A stretch of 8,841 nt of DNA from positions 1 to 8,841 of the forward strand of contig JAJYCH010000137.1 in the NCBI GenBank assembly GCA_021778575.1. The letters are read 5' to 3'. The notes under the pieces were generated by a model that saw only the letters and a program-made list of their open reading frames with translations, was not told the DNA's origin and made no database searches. The translations under genes and the position numbers were made by a program. This document shows positions 1 through 5,737 of the stretch, one piece after another. The stretch's first letter is position 1. Each line of letters begins with the position of its first letter. Source of the stretch: Planctomycetota bacterium (GTDB taxonomy: Bacteria > Planctomycetota > Planctomycetia > Isosphaerales > Isosphaeraceae).

Positions 1-1338
1 GCGGTCGCTGCGGGTGGACTGATCAGCCTCCTGCAAGCCTTGCCGCTGATTCTGGGCTCGCTCCGGTCGGGCCTGGGGGATATCGCGCGTTCCGGCGAGA
101 CGAAGCTCTCGGGACGGACCGAGCGCGATCTGCCGATCTGGATCGTCGGTGTCGGTTCGACGGCCCTGGTCGCGGTGATCGCGGTGAGCGGGTTGTTTCC
201 GTCCGATCTGAACATCACCGGTCGATTGGTCGGCGCGCTGATGATCGCCGTCTTTGGCTTCCTGTTCGTGACGGTTTCGTCCCGATTGACCGGCGAGATC
301 GGCTCGTCGTCGAACCCGATCTCGGGGATGACGGTGGCGACCTTGCTGCTGACCTGCCTGGTCTTCTGGCTGATGGGTTGGGTGGGACCGGAATACCGGG
401 TGGCCGCGCTCTCGATCGCCGGGATCGTCTGCGTGGCGGCGTCGAACGGCGGGACGACCTCGCAGGACCTCAAGACCGGCTATCTGGTCGGCGCAACGCC
501 GAAATCGCAGCAGCTCGCGATTCTGGTCGGCGCGCTGACGTCGGCGATCGTGATCGGTTCGGTCCTGCTGATTCTCAACCAGACCGGTACGGTCGTTTCG
601 GCCAAGGCCGAAAACCTGCCGACGATCTCGGCCCCCAATCTTGCGGATCTGAAAACTTCCGAGATCGGTCCCGACGGCAAGGAATACAAGGTCTGGTGGG
701 TCGTCGAGCCCGAACCGGGCGCGGAGGTCGGTAAGTATCTGGTCGATTCGACCGGCAAGCCGGTCTACCTCATCGACCCGGCTATCAACGGCCGCCTGAA
801 AACGAACGACGCCGGCGCCGAGGTCCCGAGATACGACGCACCGAAAGCCCGACTGATGGCCCTGATCATCGACGGGATCATGAAGCAGAAGCTCCCTTGG
901 GGACTGGTGATCCTGGGGGCCTTGATCGCAGTTCTCATGCAGCTCTCGCTCGTCCCCTCGCTGGCGTTCGCGGTCGGGGTCTACCTGCCGCTGTCGACCT
1001 CGATGCCGATCTTCGTGGGCGGCCTGGTCCGCCTGGCGGTCGATAAGATCAAGAAAACCAGGCCCGAAGATTCCGACTCCAGCCCGGCCGTCTTGCTCTC
1101 CAGCGGCTACATCGCCGGCGGGTCGATCGCCGGGATCTTGATCGCGATGCTGGCGCTGGCTCCGACAGCGATAACCGCAGCCATCGAATCGCCCGCCAAG
1201 TTGCTTCCGGCAGCCTGGGCCGAGAGCCCCTGGCCGTCCCTCGGAGCGTTTGGATTCATGATCCTGATCCTGCTCCTCTGCGGCCTGGGAGTCTTCTTCA
1301 AAGGGGCGGCCATCAAGCAGCGCGATTCAGAGCTTTGA
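1..1338 (+). CDS. OPT-family oligopeptide transporter, C-terminal part (5' end outside window)
   Basis: This is an integral inner-membrane transporter of the OPT (oligopeptide/YSL) family, which moves short peptides or metal chelates by proton coupling. The frame is open from base 1, reading AVAAGGLISLLQALP, so the gene begins upstream and the TTG at 40 is not the real start; 445 residues are visible. Family-type motifs are SSNPISGMTVATL (about visible residues 103-115) and ASNGGTTSQDLKTGYLVGA (about 147-165). A polar loop of about 95 residues (around 195-295) contains GKYLVDSTGKPVYLIDP and YDAPKARLMALIIDG, as I recall from bacterial members. It is followed by LPWGLVILGALIAVLMQ, SMPIFVGGLVR and SSGYIAGGSIAG. 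I estimate seven or eight hydrophobic helices in the visible part. The stop TGA lies 65 bases before the S46 peptidase start, so co-transcription is plausible. The substrate cannot be read from the sequence. Family call is confident. Confidence 0.93.
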   Translation, partial: AVAAGGLISLLQALPLILGSLRSGLGDIARSGETKLSGRTERDLPIWIVGVGSTALVAVIAVSGLFPSDLNITGRLVGALMIAVFGFLFVTVSSRLTGEIGSSSNPISGMTVATLLLTCLVFWLMGWVGPEYRVAALSIAGIVCVAASNGGTTSQDLKTGYLVGATPKSQQLAILVGALTSAIVIGSVLLILNQTGTVVSAKAENLPTISAPNLADLKTSEIGPDGKEYKVWWVVEPEPGAEVGKYLVDSTGKPVYLIDPAINGRLKTNDAGAEVPRYDAPKARLMALIIDGIMKQKLPWGLVILGALIAVLMQLSLVPSLAFAVGVYLPLSTSMPIFVGGLVRLAVDKIKKTRPEDSDSSPAVLLSSGYIAGGSIAGILIAMLALAPTAITAAIESPAKLLPAAWAESPWPSLGAFGFMILILLLCGLGVFFKGAAIKQRDSEL

Positions 1339-1350
1339 TTGCCCAGCCCC

Positions 1351-1379
1351 TTGACCGAACCATTCACTCAAGTTTTGAT
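1351..1379 (+). promoter_or_regulatory. Possible sigma70-type promoter before the S46 peptidase gene
   Basis: TTGACC (1351-1356, five of six to the -35 consensus) is followed after 17 bases by TTTGAT (1374-1379, a weak -10). It lies in the 65-base gap between the transporter stop and the peptidase start, in locally AT-richer DNA. It could give the peptidase its own transcription in addition to read-through. The -10 match is poor, so this is only a candidate. Confidence 0.25.
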
Positions 1380-1391
1380 ATCTCCCGGAAC

Positions 1392-1395
1392 GGAG
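1392..1395 (+). promoter_or_regulatory. Ribosome binding site that fixes the S46 peptidase start
   Basis: GGAG lies 8 bases before the ATG at 1404. The reading frame is open further back to an ATT at 1335 that overlaps the transporter stop. The extra 23 residues would precede a perfect signal peptide and lack a comparable site. The start at 1404 is therefore preferred. Confidence 0.7.
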
Positions 1396-1403
1396 TTCGC
1401 CTC

Positions 1404-3491
1404 ATGAAATCACTGCGTAGGATCGTCGTTTTCACCGCGCTGGTCGCACTGGCGACGGGAGGGCTCGTGCTTGCCGACGAAGGAATGTGGACGTTCGACA
1501 AGCTCCCCCTGAAACATCTCAAGGAGACCTACGGCTTCGAGCCGCCGCCGGGTTGGGTGGAGCACCTTCAGTCGTCGGCCGTCCGGTTCAACAGTGGCGG
1601 GTCGGGCTCGTTCGTCTCGGCCGATGGGCTGGTGATGACCAATCACCACGTCGGGGCCGACACGCTTCAGAAGCTGGGAACGAAGGAGAAGGACTACCTC
1701 AAGACCGGCTTCTACGCCAAAACGTATGCCGAGGAGGTCAAAGCTCCCGACCTCGAACTGAACGTCCTGGTCGGCATCCAGGATGTGACCGAGATCGTCA
1801 ACGACGGCATTCTGGCGGAACTGGGTGACGCCGAGGCCAACGTCGCCCGCCGAGGCGCGATGGCCCGGATCGAGAAGGAATCGCTCGACAAGACCGGGCT
1901 CCGGAGCGACGTCGTCACCCTCTATCAAGGGGGCAAGTACGTCCTCTACACCTTCAAGAAGTACACCGACGTTCGCCTCGTCTTCGCCCCCGAATTCGAC
2001 ATCGCCTTCTTCGGCGGCGACCCCGATAACTTCGAGTACCCCCGCTACGATCTGGACCTTTGCCTCTTCCGCGCCTACGAGAACGGCAAGCCGGTCCAGC
2101 CCAAGCATTATCTCAAGTGGAGCCCGAACGGATCGAAGGAAGGGGACCTGACGTTCGTCGCCGGGCACCCGGGACGGACCAGCCGGTTGAACACGCTGGC
2201 CCACCTCGAATATCTCCGCGACCACAGCTTCCCGCTCCTCCTCGAAATGCTCCACGACCGCGAGGCTGGTTTGCTCGAATACGGCAAGCTCGGCCCCGAG
2301 CAGGATCGCCAGTCGCATGAGGATCTGTTTGGCATCCAGAATAGCCGGAAGGCCCGCGAGGGGGGCTTCAAGGGGTTGAACGACCCGGCGCTGATGGCTC
2401 GGAAGGCCGCCGAGGAAAAGGCGCTGCGAGCCAAGATCGAGGCCGATCCCACCCGCAAGGCCGCGTTCGCCGCCGCCTGGGACAAGATCGCCGCGTCCAA
2501 GAAAATCTCGGCCGAGATCCTCCAGCCGTTCAGCTTCCTCGAACGAGGCTACGGGTTTGACTCGCACTTCTTCGGGGTCGCCCGGACGCTGGTCCGTCTG
2601 GCCGCCGAGCGGGCCAAGCCGAACGCCGAACGGCTCCGCGAATATCGCGAGTCGGGCATGGAGTCGCTCGAACTCGAACTGTTCTCCGAAGCGCCAACCT
2701 ATCCCGAATTCGAGAAGCACAAGCTCGCCCGGTCGTTCGCCTTCTGGAAGAAGACGATGCCCAACGACCCGATGCTCGCCCGGATTCTCCGTGGTCGGTC
2801 GCCCGAACAGGCCGCCGCCGAGCTGATCGACGGCACCAGTCTGGGAAGCGTCAAGGTCCGCAAGGCCCTGGCCGAAGGCGGAATGAAGGCGATCGAGGCC
2901 AGCGACGACCCGATGATCAAGCTCGCCCTGGCCGTCGATGCCGACGCCCGGAAGCTCCGCAAGCAGTTCGAGGACCAGGTCGAGGCGATCGATTCGGTCC
3001 AGTACGGTCTGATCGCCAAGGCCCGCTTCTCCGAACTCGGCGAGTCCACTTATCCCGACGCCACGTTCACCCTCCGCCTGGCCTACGGGACGGTCAAGGG
3101 CCTCGAACAGAACGGCAAGATCATCCCGGCCTATACCACGATCGGCGGAGCCTTCGAGCACGCCAAGGCTCATGGCGACAAGCCGCCATATCAACTCCCG
3201 CCGAGCTGGATCGAGGCGAAGAAGGAGCGTCGGCTTCGGCTCGACACGCCGTTCAACTTCATCTCGACGGCCGACATCATCGGCGGCAACTCCGGGAGCC
3301 CCGTCGTCAACCGCGATAACGAGGTCGTCGGGCTGATCTTCGACGGCAATATCGACTCGCTCGTCCTCGACTTCGCCTACGACGACCGGCTCGCCCGCGC
3401 CGTGTCCGTCGACTCGCGAGCGATGCTCGAAGCCCTCCGGACCATCTACAAGGCCGACACGCTAGTCAAGGAACTGACCGGCGGCAAATGA
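1404..3491 (+). CDS. Exported S46-family dipeptidyl peptidase (DPP7/DPP11 type)
   Basis: This 695-residue serine peptidase should remove dipeptides from the N-termini of peptides outside the cytoplasm. Residues 1-24 form a signal peptide (MKSLRRIVVF, then a hydrophobic run, cleavage likely after VLA24). The usual S46 length is about 700-720. The chymotrypsin-like halves flank a helical insert (about 280-540). The probable triad is His82 in TNHHV, Asp218 in YPRYDLDLC and Ser630 in GGNSGSP. The His-to-Asp distance of 136 equals that of P. gingivalis DPP7 (H89/D225). FFGGDPDNFEYPR (202-214) is a family signature. Gly648 in FDGN lies 18 residues after the Ser, the place of DPP7 Gly673, where DPP11 has Arg. 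This suggests preference for hydrophobic rather than acidic P1 residues (inference). The Cys common after the catalytic His (TNHHC) is Val here. It lies just downstream of the OPT transporter gene, which suggests a peptide-use role. Confidence 0.94.
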   Translation: MKSLRRIVVFTALVALATGGLVLADEGMWTFDKLPLKHLKETYGFEPPPGWVEHLQSSAVRFNSGGSGSFVSADGLVMTNHHVGADTLQKLGTKEKDYLKTGFYAKTYAEEVKAPDLELNVLVGIQDVTEIVNDGILAELGDAEANVARRGAMARIEKESLDKTGLRSDVVTLYQGGKYVLYTFKKYTDVRLVFAPEFDIAFFGGDPDNFEYPRYDLDLCLFRAYENGKPVQPKHYLKWSPNGSKEGDLTFVAGHPGRTSRLNTLAHLEYLRDHSFPLLLEMLHDREAGLLEYGKLGPEQDRQSHEDLFGIQNSRKAREGGFKGLNDPALMARKAAEEKALRAKIEADPTRKAAFAAAWDKIAASKKISAEILQPFSFLERGYGFDSHFFGVARTLVRLAAERAKPNAERLREYRESGMESLELELFSEAPTYPEFEKHKLARSFAFWKKTMPNDPMLARILRGRSPEQAAAELIDGTSLGSVKVRKALAEGGMKAIEASDDPMIKLALAVDADARKLRKQFEDQVEAIDSVQYGLIAKARFSELGESTYPDATFTLRLAYGTVKGLEQNGKIIPAYTTIGGAFEHAKAHGDKPPYQLPPSWIEAKKERRLRLDTPFNFISTADIIGGNSGSPVVNRDNEVVGLIFDGNIDSLVLDFAYDDRLARAVSVDSRAMLEALRTIYKADTLVKELTGGK

Positions 3492-3524
3492 TCGTCTGAG
3501 TGCATTCGATACCGCGATGCAACA

Positions 3525-3562
3525 ACTTGCCCCGTCGATACTCCGGGTTCGGCGGGGCAAGT
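3525..3562 (+). terminator. Hairpin after the S46 gene, probable terminator
   Basis: A perfect 10-bp inverted repeat, ACTTGCCCCG (3525-3534) and CGGGGCAAGT (3553-3562), encloses an 18-base loop and starts 33 bases after the peptidase stop. A modest T-containing run (CCGTTTAT) follows, not a true U-tract. Position and stem strength suit transcription termination or mRNA 3'-end protection. The weak T-run and long loop lower confidence in intrinsic termination. Confidence 0.5.
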
Positions 3563-3615
3563 CCGTTTATCGGGATCGAGGCGAGACTGATCCATCGGAC
3601 CTCAGCGACAAACAC

Positions 3616-3644
3616 TTGACGCCGCCGCTGGTTGAAGGTCTGAT
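3616..3644 (+). promoter_or_regulatory. Candidate sigma70-type promoter for the Gfo/Idh/MocA gene
   Basis: TTGACG (3616-3621) is followed after 17 bases by TCTGAT (3639-3644), overlapping the AT-rich TGATAAACAAAA. It lies between the hairpin that follows the peptidase gene and the oxidoreductase start, leaving a leader of roughly 55 bases. This supports separate transcription of the oxidoreductase. The -35 matches five of six and the -10 four of six. Confidence 0.4.
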
Positions 3645-3706
3645 AAACAAAACCTTCCCTCTCGCCTGACGAACTCGACTTCCTCGGACCCAGGAGACCT
3701 GTCGCC

Positions 3707-5044
3707 ATGACTCCGATCGACCGTCGCCAATTCCTCCAGAATTCGGCCGCGCTGGCGGCCAGCCTGTCCGCGTTCGAGGTCGCCGCGACCCGTGCTCGGG
3801 CCGAGGAACCCGCCGCTCAGCCCGCGAAGGACTCGAAAAAGGTTGGCCCGAACGACCAGATCCGCGTGGCGGTCATCGGCGTCAAGGGGCGAGGGATGGA
3901 GCACGTTGCCTCGTACCTGAAGCTCAAGGACGCCCGGATCACGACGATCTGCGACGTCGACAAGCGAGTCATCGGCCCGGCGACCAGGGCGATCAACCTC
4001 GTTTACGGCTCCGAGCCGAAATACGTTCAAGACCTCCGGAAAGTCATGGACGACCCCGAGATCGACGCCGTTTCGATCGCCACGCCGAACCACTGGCACT
4101 CACTCGCCGCGATCTGGGCCTGTCAGGCGGGCAAGGATGTTTACGTCGAGAAGCCGGTCAGCCACAACATCTTCGAGGGGCGGAAGGCCGTCGAGGCCGC
4201 GCGGAAGTACAACAAGATCGTCCAGACCGGAACCCAGTGCCGGAGCCAGAAGGGCATCCAGGACGCGATGGCGTTCCTCCACTCGGGCAAGCTCGGCCAG
4301 ATCTACATGGCCAAGGGTCTTTGCTACAAGCCCAGAGGCTCGATCGGCCACAAGCCCGACGGTCCGGTGCCCGAAGGGCTCGATTACGACCTCTGGACCG
4401 GTCCGGCCGAGCTGAAGCCGTTCAACCCCAACAAGCTCCACTACAACTGGCACTGGGTCTGGAACACCGGCAACGGCGACCTCGGTAACCAGGGAATCCA
4501 CCAGATGGACCTGGCCCGCTGGGGCCTGGGCAAGATGGAGTTTCCCAAGACCGTCATGTCCGCCGGTGGCCGCTTCGGCTACAAGGACGACGGCGAAACC
4601 CCGAATACCCTGACCACCGACTTCGAGTTCGACGACGCCCTCCTCCAGTTCGAGGTCCGTGGCCTGCCGACCAACGACGAGCTCGGGGTCAAGATCGGCG
4701 ACATCTTCTACGGGACCGAAGGGGTTCTGGCGATCACCAGTTATACCGACTGGCAAGCCTACCTCGGCCCGAAGCTCGAAAAAGGCCCCGGCGGCAAGGG
4801 CGGCGGCGACCACTTCGCCAACTTCCTCCAGGCGGTCCGGAGCCGCGACGCGAAGTCGCTGAACGCCGACATCGAGGAAGGCCACCTGTCGAGCGCCTAC
4901 TGCCACCTCGGCAACATCGCCTACAAGCTCGGCCGGAAGCTGCACATCAACCCCTCGACCGAGTCATTCGTCGACGACGCCCAGGCCGACGCCCTGCTGA
5001 CCCGGAAGTACCGCCAGGGATTTGAGGTCCCGACCGTGGTTTGA
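3707..5044 (+). CDS. Tat-exported Gfo/Idh/MocA-family oxidoreductase
   Basis: This 445-residue NAD(P)-dependent oxidoreductase probably acts on a sugar, inositol or related polyol outside the cytoplasm. The start ATG has AGGAG (3692-3696) 10 bases upstream. The N-terminus carries a twin-arginine signal (DRRQFLQ at 5-11, a hydrophobic run to about 28, ARA at 30-32). Export by Tat implies that the protein folds with its cofactor first. The Rossmann domain begins at IRVAVIGVKGRG (52-63), a GxxGxG nucleotide loop, with CDVDKR (82-87) ending strand 2. EKP (148-150) is the family's catalytic lysine motif, and NQGIHQMDLARWGLG (261-275) supplies the usual His/Asp positions of the C-terminal alpha/beta domain. 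Length suits the secreted planctomycete subgroup. Substrate is unknown: this family is heavily expanded in planctomycetes and context gives no pathway. It appears to be a single-gene unit between two hairpins. Confidence 0.93.
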   Translation: MTPIDRRQFLQNSAALAASLSAFEVAATRARAEEPAAQPAKDSKKVGPNDQIRVAVIGVKGRGMEHVASYLKLKDARITTICDVDKRVIGPATRAINLVYGSEPKYVQDLRKVMDDPEIDAVSIATPNHWHSLAAIWACQAGKDVYVEKPVSHNIFEGRKAVEAARKYNKIVQTGTQCRSQKGIQDAMAFLHSGKLGQIYMAKGLCYKPRGSIGHKPDGPVPEGLDYDLWTGPAELKPFNPNKLHYNWHWVWNTGNGDLGNQGIHQMDLARWGLGKMEFPKTVMSAGGRFGYKDDGETPNTLTTDFEFDDALLQFEVRGLPTNDELGVKIGDIFYGTEGVLAITSYTDWQAYLGPKLEKGPGGKGGGDHFANFLQAVRSRDAKSLNADIEEGHLSSAYCHLGNIAYKLGRKLHINPSTESFVDDAQADALLTRKYRQGFEVPTVV

Positions 5045-5070
5045 GGATGGATCAAAACAGTCTCCCGTTG

Positions 5071-5099
5071 GGTGGGCTCGGCCCACCATCTTCTTTTAT
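5071..5099 (+). terminator. GGTGGGC hairpin followed by T-rich tract, probable terminator of the oxidoreductase gene
   Basis: GGTGGGC (5071-5077), loop TCG, GCCCACC (5081-5087) forms a perfect 7-bp GC-rich stem, followed by ATCTTCTTTTATT. It starts 26 bases after the oxidoreductase stop, a normal place for an intrinsic terminator. The core also resembles short dispersed GTGGGC-type palindromes that I recall from planctomycete and cyanobacterial genomes, so it may be a repeat copy serving as a terminator. Confidence 0.6.
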
Positions 5100-5124
5100 T
5101 TGTGGCCACGCAGGATCGAGTACG

Positions 5125-5511
5125 ATGGCCAGGCTCGATCAGAAATGGCGTTGCAAGCGGTGTCGCACGCGTCTCCCGGAGGAAAAGGGAGACGCGTGCC
5201 CGCGTTGTCATGCCATTCTGGCTGAAGTCGGCATCACGAATCCGATGATGGATTGGGCTGAGATTCGGAGGGGTGGCCCGACGAGATTCATCGGTGGAAT
5301 GGTTTTGATGTTCGGCATCGGTTTTTTCCTGACCGTGGTGACAATGAATGCGATAGAAAGTGACCCTCCTCGCACGTCTGCCTATGTCATTAAAACGGTC
5401 GGCGGTGCGCTTCAAGGCATTCTACTCGGATGGATACTCTGGCGAACCAACGAAGCCGAGTTCAAAGCTGCGGGTTACCGGGGCGACGACGGGTTCGATC
5501 ATCGGGACTGA
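5125..5511 (+). CDS. Small zinc-ribbon, two-helix membrane protein of unknown function
   Basis: This 128-residue protein is not recognised as a named family. Residues 10-28 form a four-cysteine zinc ribbon (CKRC at 10-13, CPRC at 25-28) after a short basic N-terminus. Two hydrophobic segments follow, about 54-76 (from RFIGGMVLMFGIGFFL) and about 88-107 (from VIKTVGGALQGILLGW), then a charged tail rich in Asp. A cytoplasmic zinc ribbon anchored by a helical hairpin is the likely layout. I chose the ATG at 5125 because the frame upstream (ATG at 5047) would run through the terminator-like hairpin and encode low-complexity residues. The ribosome site is weak (GGATCGAG at 5113-5120). GC content is much lower than in neighbours (57 of 120 bases G or C at 5281-5400, hand count). 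The intact frame, paired cysteines and membrane pattern argue that it is a real gene. Confidence 0.7.
   Translation: MARLDQKWRCKRCRTRLPEEKGDACPRCHAILAEVGITNPMMDWAEIRRGGPTRFIGGMVLMFGIGFFLTVVTMNAIESDPPRTSAYVIKTVGGALQGILLGWILWRTNEAEFKAAGYRGDDGFDHRD
5165..5199 (+). repeat. Perfect 13-bp inverted repeat inside the zinc-ribbon gene
   Basis: GCACGCGTCTCCC (5165-5177) and GGGAGACGCGTGC (5187-5199) are exact reverse complements around a 9-base spacer, GGAGGAAAA. The hairpin covers the codons between and into the two CxxC knuckles. The spacer is itself Shine-Dalgarno-like, but no properly spaced in-frame start follows it. It could be an mRNA structure, a protein-binding palindrome, or an imprint of a short palindromic insertion. 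Confidence 0.75.
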
Positions 5512-5586
5512 CCATGCTTGATCAAGTCTCGGTCGACTGGATCTGAAACCAGCTTCCGGCGACTTTCCACCATAAGATTCAAAACG

Positions 5587-5610
5587 TGGTGGGCGGAGCT
5601 CTGCCTCCCG
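5587..5610. repeat. Imperfect inverted repeat centred on GAGCTC
   Basis: The sequence TGGTGGGCGGAGCTCTGCCT followed by CCCG is nearly self-complementary around GAGCTC (5596-5601), allowing G-U pairs and one mismatch. Its left arm shares GGTGGGC with the hairpin at 5071-5087. There is no T-run on either side, so a terminator role is uncertain. It may belong to a family of short dispersed palindromes. Confidence 0.45.
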
Positions 5611-5724
5611 GGGACTTCTCATGGATCTGGATCGATTCCGAGCATCGGTGCGACTTCGCTGACGCTCGACCGACCCTACGAATCGACGTGGGATAACGAG
5701 AAAATCGAAGATCACACTGTAGGG

Positions 5725-5736
5725 CAGGAATTCCTG
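5725..5736. repeat. 12-base perfect palindrome next to the stop codon of the minus-strand gene
   Basis: CAGGAATTCCTG reads the same on both strands and ends one base before the TAA of the exported 685-residue protein gene (stop at 5738-5740). A loopless palindrome this short is a poor RNA hairpin. It could be a dimeric protein site or chance. Confidence 0.3.
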
Positions 5737-5737
5737 A

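Larger units (their letters stand above)
5512..5737. other. Gene-free convergent intergenic region
   Basis: These 226 bases lie between the converging zinc-ribbon gene and the minus-strand exported protein gene. Frames on both strands can be read (for instance plus 5518-5775 from a TTG), but their translations show no domain, hydrophobic pattern or ribosome site and the plus-strand one runs into the opposite gene. The visible content is an imperfect inverted repeat at 5587-5610 and a short palindrome at 5725-5736. Either may help terminate the converging transcripts. Confidence 0.6.

Noticed and set aside
1335..1403. Longer N-terminus for the S46 peptidase
   Set aside because: It would bury the signal peptide 23 residues in and overlaps the transporter stop; GGAG at 1392 supports the ATG at 1404.
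1410..3194. 594-codon open frame on the minus strand across the S46 gene
   Set aside because: It is fully antisense to a gene with clear S46 motifs; its translation is low-complexity (rich in Gly, Leu, Glu, Val), as expected from a GC-rich shadow frame.
3602..4099. 165-codon open frame on the minus strand upstream of and over the oxidoreductase start
   Set aside because: It covers the candidate promoter and the Tat signal region on the other strand; the translation is Arg- and Asp-rich and shows no domain.
4100..4945. 281-codon open frame on the minus strand
   Set aside because: Antisense to the Gfo/Idh/MocA gene, whose nucleotide-binding and EKP motifs are unambiguous.
5041..5124. Longer start for the zinc-ribbon protein
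   Set aside because: The extra residues are encoded across the terminator-like hairpin and overlap the previous stop; they show no protein-like pattern, and no spaced ribosome site precedes 5047.
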